A DNA stretch of 64,000 nucleotides, taken from contig JAIXOJ010000068.1 of NCBI GenBank assembly GCA_027486835.1, positions 19,381-83,380 of the forward strand, in the 5' to 3' direction. The first letter of the stretch is position 1, and every line of letters starts with the position of its first letter. The notes beneath the pieces are model-generated. The model was not told the origin of the DNA, made no database searches, and was given only the letters and a program-made list of their open reading frames with translations. This stretch comes from Chitinophagaceae bacterium. GTDB lineage: Bacteria > Bacteroidota > Bacteroidia > Chitinophagales > Chitinophagaceae. The position numbers and the translations under genes are program-made. This document shows, piece by piece, positions 57,475 to 64,000 of this stretch.

Positions 57475-58038
57475 ATGACAAGAGATTTAACTTGGAAAAC
57501 CATCGACTCCCACTATTTATTAAAAGATACTTGGGCAACAATACGGGTGGACACCTGTACAAAACCTGATGGGGTGGTGGTAACTCCTTACTATGTGTAT
57601 GAATTTCCTAATTGGGTTACGGCACTTGCTTTTACCAAAGATGGAAGAATCATTCTGGAACGTCAATACCGTCATGCCTTGGGGGAAACCATTGTAGAAA
57701 TACCGGGCGGATGCGTAGATACCTCCGATAAAGATTTTGAAGCTGCCATTGCTCGAGAGTTGTTAGAAGAAACAGGGTATCAATTTAGCAGGTTCGAGTA
57801 TTTGGGAAAAACATCCTGCAATCCTTCAACCAATACCAACTTAATGCACATGTTTATCGCCTATGATGGCGAATTGGTGCAAGAACAACATTTAGATCTT
57901 GGGGAAGATTTGGAAATATTATTTGTAACCCTGGAGGAATTGCTTGATTTACTCGAAAAAGGTGCTTTTGTGCAAGCCATGCACGTTACTTGTATTTATG
58001 CGGCTTTAAAAAAGATGGGAAAATTAACCGTTGGATAA
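57475..58038 (+). CDS. NUDIX hydrolase, ADP-ribose pyrophosphatase-like
   Basis: 187 residues. N-terminal strands as in ADPRases (WKTIDSHYLLKDTWATIRVD) and a NUDIX box in IVEIPGGCVDTSDKDFE continuing AAIARELLEETGY. The RELLEETGY core is intact, but the usual first Glu is Asp and there is one extra residue before REL. It should hydrolyse a nucleoside diphosphate linked to another moiety. Tight spacing (3 bp) after yfiT-like gene suggests co-translation. Confidence 0.9.
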   Translation: MTRDLTWKTIDSHYLLKDTWATIRVDTCTKPDGVVVTPYYVYEFPNWVTALAFTKDGRIILERQYRHALGETIVEIPGGCVDTSDKDFEAAIARELLEETGYQFSRFEYLGKTSCNPSTNTNLMHMFIAYDGELVQEQHLDLGEDLEILFVTLEELLDLLEKGAFVQAMHVTCIYAALKKMGKLTVG

Positions 58039-58192
58039 CCTAAGTCTGACATTTGAACCAAATAGTTCCAATCAAGCAAAGTATGGTTCAACAGAGTAGG
58101 AGAGGAGCTGCTTAAAAGTTTAAAGAAGCAGTTTGTTTTTGAATGTTTGTCTAAAAGGGATTACTTGAACTTTGGAGGGTATATAAAAAAGT

Positions 58193-58222
58193 AAGGGCTG
58201 TGGAGAACCACAGCCCTTTTTT
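58193..58222. terminator. Intrinsic terminator between NUDIX and ndk
   Basis: Arms aagggctgtgg (58193-58203) and ccacagccctt (58208-58218), loop agaa, T-run on the right. Convergent genes; placed to stop the + transcript. Confidence 0.92.
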
Positions 58223-58318
58223 CAACCCTAAACCCTTAAAAAACATTTTGCATTATAATAAATATCATGCCAAAGATTAAAATGGGCTTAAAGCAAATGA
58301 CGTATTCACCGAATTTGG

Positions 58319-58735
58319 CTAAAATCTTTCCAATTTTGAAAAGAAAAAGTCTCCTTCGATGGCGGCGTTCTCATCACTGTCGCTTCCGTGTACTGCATTT
58401 TCGCCAATGGAGGCTGCAAAATTTTTCCTAATAGTACCTTCTGCCGCATTGGCAGGGTTGGTTGCACCAATCAACGTTCTAAAATCGGCAACTGCATTCT
58501 CTTTTTCCAAAATTGCTGCAACAATAGGGCCGCTACTCATAAACTCAACCAATTCTGGATAGAAAGGGCGTTCGCGGTGAACATCATAAAATTGTCCAGC
58601 CTGTTCCTTAGTAAGTTGAATCCACTTCAAGGCTTTAATGCTAAAACCACCCTTAATAATCTGATCTAAAATGGCACCCGTATAACCTTTGCGTGTAGCA
58701 TCAGGTTTTACCATTGTAAATGTTCTGTTACTCAT
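58319..58735 (-). CDS. ndk: Nucleoside diphosphate kinase
   Basis: 138 residues. [20 protein letters not shown] start; phosphoacceptor His116 in [29 protein letters not shown]. Transfers the gamma-phosphate among NTPs and NDPs. Normal length, cytoplasmic. Confidence 0.98.
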   Translation of the reverse strand: MSNRTFTMVKPDATRKGYTGAILDQIIKGGFSIKALKWIQLTKEQAGQFYDVHRERPFYPELVEFMSSGPIVAAILEKENAVADFRTLIGATNPANAAEGTIRKNFAASIGENAVHGSDSDENAAIEGDFFFSKLERF

Positions 58736-58764
58736 AATCTATTTTAATTAAATAATTCAGAGGC

Positions 58765-58772
58765 CAAAAGTA
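58765..58772 (-). promoter_or_regulatory. -7 box of ndk
   Basis: On the minus strand TACTTTTG (TAnnTTTG), 29 bp before the ndk ATG. Confidence 0.45.
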
Positions 58773-59081
58773 GGGTAATTGAGTTGCTTAAATTATGGAT
58801 GGGTAGTACTTTGACTAAAACTTAAATTGGATTCCTTGCTTGTGCGATAAATATTGGCTAAGATTTTTGCTATTATTAGTGAAAAAAACTGCTATTGAAA
58901 ATGCGTGGGTTTAGGTTTGTTATACCTTAAAAGGTATGAAAAGTATCTACTTCTCATACCCAACAGCATAGTTAAACATCCCGAAAGGTCAAAAACTTTC
59001 GGGAAGTCTATGTAAATCAAAATACTAATTCGTACCTAAAACCTATGACCTAATACCTACCACCTATCGCTTACCACCTGC
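58773..59081. other. Intergenic stretch with overlapping hairpins
   Basis: No gene. ATACCTT/AAGGTAT (58922-58928, 58931-58937) and GGTATGA/TCATACC (58933-58939, 58954-58960) share bases, so only one can form at a time. TCCCGAAAG/CTTTCGGGA (58979-58987, 58996-59004) is a third hairpin. A run of accta-type short direct repeats follows at about 59033-59080. It lies downstream of the substrate-binding gene and upstream of ndk on the minus strand. Confidence 0.5.
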
Positions 59082-60245
59082 TTATTTATTCTCTCCACCA
59101 TTTTTTTTGATAAAGTACAATTTCTTATTCTCTAAATATTGGGTGGTTTTATCGGCTTTAATGAGCGGGTGAATATCAAAATCATTAAACAGCTTAAAGC
59201 TTTTGTCAGATAAGTGGCTCATGATGTTCGTAGGATTTTGAATCAAGAGATTCCCGAAATGGTATAGACTCTCGTATCCTTTATAGAACATATCACCTGG
59301 TTTTGCAAAAAATTTACCCTTATACAGTTTATACAAGCGAAAACCCAGCGGGGAGCTTCTGGAAAAATTATAAGGCGTAGTAAATACAGTTGTAACCCCA
59401 TCACAGTCGTCGGACTCTAATTCTTTCAAGCCATCCCAAGTGGGCATCCCCATTACCACCGATTCGTATTTCTGATTGGCGGATAATGCTTTTACCACCC
59501 TAATCCCAAAGTTTTCCTGTATGCTGCCGCATATTATGGTGTTTTTTAGGGTAGTATCCAAGTGTTTGAGGAGGGTATTTTCTGTGAAAGAGTCGGTTAA
59601 TTCTACCACTTTCATTTTTAGGGGTATCCCTGGTGTAGTTTTAGCCATGTTGGCATAATAATATTGAATGGCATCTTCCAATTGTCCTTTTTTCTTTACA
59701 TAAACTATATTGGTGGTAGAATAATTCCGCTGAACATACTTGTACAATTCCTCCACATGGATTTTCAAAGAAGGATTAATCATTACAAAATAAGGATTGT
59801 TCGTTATGCCCCCGTCGTTGGGGTAGGTTTCGGAAATAATGGGAATATTGCGATGTTGGGCAATTTCCGCCAATGGTTTTACATCTTGTTTGTTATTAAA
59901 AGCCGCAATAATCATATTTACCTTATCAAATTCAGGCTTCCTTATAATGGTATAAATGCTTTCGCTCCCTTTTAAATCGTAGAAAAGAATGTCCACATCT
60001 CTGCCTTCTGCTTTGAGGCTATCGGCTGCCATCATCACCCCATTGTAGAAGTCTAATCCAGCAAGCATTTGTTTGGGTAAATTGTTTAAGCCCAATTTGT
60101 ACTCACTTCCTGTGAAGGCACTGTCGGTGTAAATGGGTGCGAATACGGCAATTTTTACAGACTCCGCCTGACCAAATATTGGTTTTGCAGTAGCTAAACA
60201 ACCGAAAAGTATTAAACAGAAAACAAAGGATGGAAGGGTACGCAT
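59082..60245 (-). CDS. Type 1 periplasmic-binding-fold protein (Leu/Ile/Val-binding-like)
   Basis: 387 residues from ATG 60245, chosen because it gives a signal peptide (RTLPSFVFCLILFGCLATAK, ending FGQ); longer frames run back over the start of the divergent tcdA gene. The body shows VKIAVFAPIYTDSAF, MLAGLDFYNGVMMAADSL, FYDLKGSESIYTIIRKPEF and PIISETYPNDGGI, as in family 1 ligand-binding proteins. No transporter genes are beside it, so its ligand and partner are unknown. Confidence 0.85.
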   Translation of the reverse strand: MRTLPSFVFCLILFGCLATAKPIFGQAESVKIAVFAPIYTDSAFTGSEYKLGLNNLPKQMLAGLDFYNGVMMAADSLKAEGRDVDILFYDLKGSESIYTIIRKPEFDKVNMIIAAFNNKQDVKPLAEIAQHRNIPIISETYPNDGGITNNPYFVMINPSLKIHVEELYKYVQRNYSTTNIVYVKKKGQLEDAIQYYYANMAKTTPGIPLKMKVVELTDSFTENTLLKHLDTTLKNTIICGSIQENFGIRVVKALSANQKYESVVMGMPTWDGLKELESDDCDGVTTVFTTPYNFSRSSPLGFRLYKLYKGKFFAKPGDMFYKGYESLYHFGNLLIQNPTNIMSHLSDKSFKLFNDFDIHPLIKADKTTQYLENKKLYFIKKNGGENK

Positions 60246-60417
60246 ATCAGTAGATAGTATATTGATAGGTGCGCAATGTACTGCAAATGCCGCTCTATCG
60301 GGGGAGCTAAAACTGTTATGTTCATGCATTTGAGTACAGCAAAGCGAAAATATTGGCCGTTCTATTGGTGTGATTCCTGTTATTTCGTGGCCTTTTCCTG
60401 AATATAATAATTGAGAT

Positions 60418-61185
60418 ATGGCATTACCCAATTGGATCAGTAGAACCGAATTGTTGTTAGGCGAAGACACCCTCGCTCCCTTGTTTTCGAAACATGTATT
60501 GGTGGTGGGGCTTGGTGGAGTGGGGGGTATTTGTGCTGAAATGATTGCAAGGGCTGGTGTGGGCAAAATGACCATTGTAGATGCAGATGTGGTAGATATT
60601 AGCAACACCAACCGACAAATACCAGCATTACATTCCACCGTTGGTCAACTCAAAGCTGAGGTAATGGCTGCCCGATTGTTAGATATAAATCCCCAATTAT
60701 CCTTGACTGTGCTGCCTAAATATTTGGAGCATAATATGGCTGGTGAACTGCTAGACAACAACACTTTTGATTACGTGGCCGATTGTATCGATACACTAAG
60801 CCCAAAAATTGAATTAATCAAAGCTTGTAAACAGCGAAACATCCCTATTGCCACTGCCTTGGGGGCGGGTGGCAAAGTGGATCCATCCCTCGTACAAGTA
60901 GTAGATATTTCCAAAACCCACCAATGTACATTGGCTAAATATGTGCGCAAAAGGTTGCATGCCGAGGGTATTTACAATGGTTTGCCTGTGGTGTTTAGTC
61001 CAGAAAAAATTGACGCAGACAGGGTAATTGTATCGGAAAAAGCATTTCCCAAAAAATCATTAATCGGCACCATTAGTTATATGCCCGCCATTTTTGGGTG
61101 TACGCTCGCTAGTATCATCATCCGTCATTTATACGAGGGTGGTCATTCAACTGAAGGGGACAAAACAGCTACCCAAGCAGATTAA
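60418..61185 (+). CDS. tcdA: tRNA threonylcarbamoyladenosine dehydratase (TcdA/CsdL)
   Basis: 255 residues. ThiF/E1-like fold: ATP-binding GLGGVGG (31-37), VDADVVDISNTNRQ, and later CIDTLSPKIELIKACKQRNI and GAGGKVDPSLVQVVDIS. Cyclises t6A37 to ct6A37 in tRNA. Its last 4 bp overlap the convergent TMEM175-like gene. Divergent from the binding-protein gene. Confidence 0.93.
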   Translation: MALPNWISRTELLLGEDTLAPLFSKHVLVVGLGGVGGICAEMIARAGVGKMTIVDADVVDISNTNRQIPALHSTVGQLKAEVMAARLLDINPQLSLTVLPKYLEHNMAGELLDNNTFDYVADCIDTLSPKIELIKACKQRNIPIATALGAGGKVDPSLVQVVDISKTHQCTLAKYVRKRLHAEGIYNGLPVVFSPEKIDADRVIVSEKAFPKKSLIGTISYMPAIFGCTLASIIIRHLYEGGHSTEGDKTATQAD

Positions 61186-61850
61186 TTAGTATTGACTTGT
61201 TCGGAATGTGGAAGGGAGATTTTCTTTTTTTTGTGGTGACCAAATAAGGCAAAGGCATAGTTGAGCTGAATGCAAATGATGACTACAATACTTAAATAGT
61301 TATTGATTGCGCAGAGAATTGCCCCAGCAGCATACAGCGATTGGGCTATTACGATTCGCCTTTTGATAGCCCTGCCCACCACTACTGCTTCCACAGGGTC
61401 GAGGTTCAAGAAATGATGCTTGGCGGCATAGCTCCAATTGATGTATAAGATTAAGCCCAACAGAAAAATATTGAGCCAATAGAGGGCAATGGCCAGTTTA
61501 AACTGGATATGTTCGTTAAGAAAAGCGGTAGTAAAGGGAATGGTAGAAACAAAAAACAAGTACATCAAAGAAATCCAGTTGAGGTTTCTATCGCTTTTTT
61601 CAATGTATTGAAACTGTACAGAATGGCCAGTCCAAAAAATGCCAAGGGTCATGAAGCTGAGGAAATAGGTGGAAAGTTTAGGCATCAAACCAACAAACGC
61701 AATCGCTAAATCCTGCTCTGATTGTATGCCTGCGGCAATAGGTACTTTTACATCAAGCACCAACAGCGTGAGCGCAACGGCAAAAACACCATCGCAAATG
61801 GCTTCGATTCGCTGTATTTTCTGCCCAGCTAATTGATTGTAATGTTTCAT
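61182..61850 (-). CDS. TMEM175/DUF1211-family membrane protein
   Basis: 222 residues with six hydrophobic segments. Opening RIEAICDGVFAVALTLLVLD corresponds to the family RxxxFSDG motif, here ICDG. Related bacterial TMEM175 proteins are potassium channels; ion selectivity is not proven here. Overlaps tcdA by 4 bp at its 3' end. Confidence 0.85.
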   Translation of the reverse strand: MKHYNQLAGQKIQRIEAICDGVFAVALTLLVLDVKVPIAAGIQSEQDLAIAFVGLMPKLSTYFLSFMTLGIFWTGHSVQFQYIEKSDRNLNWISLMYLFFVSTIPFTTAFLNEHIQFKLAIALYWLNIFLLGLILYINWSYAAKHHFLNLDPVEAVVVGRAIKRRIVIAQSLYAAGAILCAINNYLSIVVIICIQLNYAFALFGHHKKKKISLPHSEQVNTN

Positions 61851-62074
61851 GGAATAAAAATGAGGGGGTTGGTAAATGAAGGTAGGGCTTTTGAACAGCC
61901 AATTAGCTGATCTTCACTTAGCATAATAGATATGTATGGGATGCCAATTGAAGGTGTATATTTTATTTCAATTACCCTGTGCGGGGTATTTGGAAAGAAA
62001 GTTTTTAATATTTCTATCATTTTTTTGCAGCGCATGGTGCAAATGAATAAGAATTGTAGCAACCAACGCAACAA
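61847..62074 (-). CDS. Possible small protein coupled to the TMEM175-like gene
   Basis: 75 codons (57 from an internal ATG, MIEILKTFFPNTPHRVIEIK). Its stop overlaps the next start as ATGA, an arrangement typical of coupling. I recognise no family and codon content gives no clear support; could be chance. Confidence 0.3.
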   Translation of the reverse strand: MLRWLLQFLFICTMRCKKMIEILKTFFPNTPHRVIEIKYTPSIGIPYISIMLSEDQLIGCSKALPSFTNPLIFIP

Positions 62075-62267
62075 ATGGTTTGCACGACATTCGTTTTTTT
62101 AAGATGTTTTAATAATTCAAAAGTAGGCTAACTGGGTTTGGTTCTTGTAACCCTAGTGTATATTGATTGATTAATTTGGTGAAAATACAGCTTTTTGTCA
62201 TCAATACCCACTGCAGAAAATAGGAAAAAACGATAGTATTGCAATCCTTAAATAAAGAACAAAAAAT

Positions 62268-62897
62268 ATGAATGTAGATCCCGAATTTAAAAGAGCCTTG
62301 CAGTTAATGCCAGAGGAAGAAAAAGATAAGCTGGTATTGAGGTTGTTGCGGCGCGATCCCGCCTTGGCCGCCAAATTACGTTTTGAATTGTTAGCCACCG
62401 ATTCTGTAGAAGACAAAAGGGAGGAAATGAAAAACCGAATTTATGGTCGCGTTCAAGAAGCAACTATACATTATAATACACCTGGTATTTTATTGTGGGA
62501 TGCAAGAGCCATAAGTAGTGAAATTGCTGCCCATGTTAAAACAACCAGCGATAAACTGGGCGATATTAGTTTGAATTCTTTTTTGGTGCTGCAATTGCTC
62601 TTGAATAACAACAAACACATAGCCGAATCATCCGATGACAGAATCCATACGCTAAGTATGTTCATCCTATCTAAAATATTTAAGATGATGGTAGCCATCC
62701 AAAAACTGCCAGAAGACGACCGTCTAGCTTTTAAGGATGATTTTATTGTCATTGGCGAGCTAATAGGCAACAACGACCGCCTATTTAGGAAAGCGATGCA
62801 AAATGGCCTAGATTTATATTGGCTCACCTTGTATGACATACCCAAAGACATAGCAACCATCCACCAGCAACTACTAGATAAAAAGCTATTGAAGTAA
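62268..62897 (+). CDS. Conserved-looking helical cytoplasmic protein, unknown
   Basis: 209 residues, no signal or transmembrane segment. N-terminal charged helices (MNVDPEFKRALQLMPEEEKD, KLVLRLLRRDPALAAKLRFE), then long predicted helices. I do not recognise a family. Length, clean start and helical periodicity argue for a real gene. It stands alone on the plus strand. Confidence 0.7.
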   Translation: MNVDPEFKRALQLMPEEEKDKLVLRLLRRDPALAAKLRFELLATDSVEDKREEMKNRIYGRVQEATIHYNTPGILLWDARAISSEIAAHVKTTSDKLGDISLNSFLVLQLLLNNNKHIAESSDDRIHTLSMFILSKIFKMMVAIQKLPEDDRLAFKDDFIVIGELIGNNDRLFRKAMQNGLDLYWLTLYDIPKDIATIHQQLLDKKLLK

Positions 62898-63296
62898 ACG
62901 GGGAAACCATCAATAGAATTAACCGTTTAATCACCCCTCAGCGAGAAATACCCTCACACAAGATGGTTCGTGCCAAAAGTCGAATGAGAAAATGTGTGAT
63001 AGCTTTTTTCAATGGTCAAACACATTTTTTCCTTCTGACATGCCTCCAGACAGAAAGGTTGCAGAAGGGGGGTATGAATTAGAACTTGGGGAATGGTATA
63101 TAGCAAAGGCAAATTGGGGGTAAATTCCTATTTTTTTGTTTTCAATTACTTAATCCTTTTAGCCGTTATTCATAGTTACAAAATAACCTCTGGCAAATGA
63201 ACCAAAAAAATCATGAAATCAAAATAAGCACTGTAAGGGCGGTACCTTGCGCCCGCCAAAAACAAGTTAATCACATGTAAATGCTACGCCCTGCGC
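62898..63296. other. Intergenic stretch
   Basis: No supported gene. A roughly 60-codon open stretch ends at 63122 (plus strand, ending LGEWYIAKANWG) without a certain start or family. Confidence 0.35.
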
Positions 63297-63504
63297 CCAC
63301 CCTCCACAACACTCCAACAAGGAACGGGAGCAAATCCTCCACATAATCACCACTATCAAAAAAATCAAAAAAATCACAGTTCAGACACCCTCCCAAGCAA
63401 TCCCTAAGAGGTCCACCCTCCACAACACCCCTTTAGGGGACGGGGGCAAATCCTCCACATAATCACCACCATCAAAAGAATCAAAAAAATCACAGTTCAG
63501 ACAA
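63297..63504. repeat. Two copies of a roughly 91-bp direct repeat, offset 116 bp
   Basis: Copies at about 63297-63387 and 63413-63503 share ccaccctccacaacac, caaatcctccacataatc and aatcacagttcagaca in order, with a short variable segment inside. Non-coding by appearance. Not a recognisable IS end. Confidence 0.8.
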
Positions 63505-63645
63505 CTTCCTACCACAAGACAAACAGCTACCGAATGAAGCGATTTAACATGTTTATTTTTCGGATAAAAATATTTTTTTAGAAAATTGATGTTTGAATAA
63601 GTCAAATCCCTTTCTTTGTACTGTTGTTAATTAAAAGCAATACAG

Positions 63646-64000
63646 ATGATTGGTATGGCGGTATCAAAATATGTTGTAAAAAAGGGAACAGTAGGCTTAA
63701 TCGCTTACCCTATGTGCTTTAATATCACACTATCTACCGGTATGTGTAAACAACAACGCATCAATAACACAAATTTCTGGTTGGCTAACCATCCACTCCT
63801 TTTTAAAGTTACGTCTTACAGCGAGAATATTACATCGGCCAAGTCCACAAGTGACATTTTCAAGTCTGAAAACTATCATTTCAGTGTTGGCGAACCTTCC
63901 GCCAATGTTGGCGAACCCTCCGCCAGTGTTGGCGAACCTTCCGCCAGTGTTGGCGAACCTTCCGCCAGTGTTGGCGGAACCTCCGCCAGTGTTGGCGAAA
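63646..64000 (+). CDS. Possible protein ending in heptapeptide repeats, 3'-truncated
   Basis: From ATG 63646 the frame stays open to the window end (118 codons): MIGMAVSKYVVKKGTVGLIA, then about 60 non-repetitive residues, then repeats of SVGEPSA from about 63884. No stop is visible. The non-repeat part has no family I recognise; an open frame over a 21-bp repeat is expected by chance, so only the 80 leading codons count as evidence. Confidence 0.3.
   Translation, partial: MIGMAVSKYVVKKGTVGLIAYPMCFNITLSTGMCKQQRINNTNFWLANHPLLFKVTSYSENITSAKSTSDIFKSENYHFSVGEPSANVGEPSASVGEPSASVGEPSASVGGTSASVGE
63887..64000. repeat. Tandem array 5, period 21 bp, runs off the window
   Basis: Units starting ttggcg at 63887, 63908, 63929, 63950, 63971 and 63992, exactly 21 bp apart; typical start ttggcgaaccttccgccagt. 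Each unit contains the inverted repeat TGGCG-7 nt-CGCCA, able to form a small hairpin. GC about 60%. Confidence 0.92.

Noticed and set aside
60246..60638. Longer N-terminus for the periplasmic-binding-fold gene
   Set aside because: It would overlap the well-supported tcdA start by over 200 bp, and ATG 60245 is followed directly by a good signal peptide.
63381..63605. 74-codon minus-strand frame
   Set aside because: Overlaps the 91-bp direct repeat and has no signal, domain or neighbour support.

Overview
The window comes from a member of the Bacteroidota, probably a Chitinophagaceae-like soil or aquatic glycan degrader. The evidence is an STN-type SusC/SusD pair driven by a FecI-like sigma factor and a FecR anti-sigma factor, type IX secretion (T9SS) sorting tails on giant surface proteins, a PorP/SprF-type protein, the rpmB-rpmG-DUF4295 operon, TAnnTTTG-type promoter boxes, and moderate to low GC. 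No phage, plasmid, IS element or CRISPR array was recognised.

Layout. (1) 1-16.9 kb: two S1-type sulfatases (the first cut by the window edge exactly at its catalytic Cys), then a very large T9SS-exported beta-helix/Ig-repeat protein and a smaller paralogue of its beta-helix module. (2) 17-31.9 kb: a polysaccharide utilisation locus (PUL) on the minus strand. In transcription order it holds an ECF sigma factor, FecR, SusC, SusD, a sulfatase, GH130, an MFS transporter, a decayed sialidase-like fragment, GH32 and a frameshifted DUF2490 gene. (3) 32.6-36.5 kb: a second ECF sigma gene with a small membrane partner, a beta-propeller protein, the ribosomal operon and a LuxR-type response regulator. 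(4) 36.7-39.9 kb: a T9SS-exported GH13 amylase-family enzyme. (5) 41-51.1 kb: a minus-strand stress or redox cluster with a cysteine-bearing Crp/Fnr regulator, an RND pump with adaptor and TolC, two DUF2892 proteins, a rhodanese-thioredoxin lipoprotein, a methyltransferase, OsmC and DUF983. Three matches to one palindrome, GTnACAnnTGTnAC, lie 46-51 bp upstream of start codons here, suggesting one regulon. (6) 51.4-62.9 kb: housekeeping genes (LptF/G, tRNA-Leu, tRNA-Ala, PorP, FBPase, ABC ATPase, YfiT, NUDIX, Ndk, TcdA, TMEM175-like).

The most unusual feature is a set of five intergenic (or small-ORF) tandem arrays whose sequences are unrelated but whose period is exactly 21 bp, or 42 = 2 x 21 bp: 3339-3460, 18044-18345, 20470-20763, 40233-40850 and 63887 to the window end. 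They are GC-richer than their surroundings. Two of them bracket the GH32 gene, and one switches unit type without losing phase. A constant period with changing sequence suggests a shared generating or selected mechanism (two helical turns, or heptapeptide coding) that I do not recognise.

Likely joint function: the sulfatases, beta-helix proteins, GH32, GH130 and SusCD would together attack a sulfated, fructose- and/or mannose-containing glycan. The substrate is inferred, not shown.
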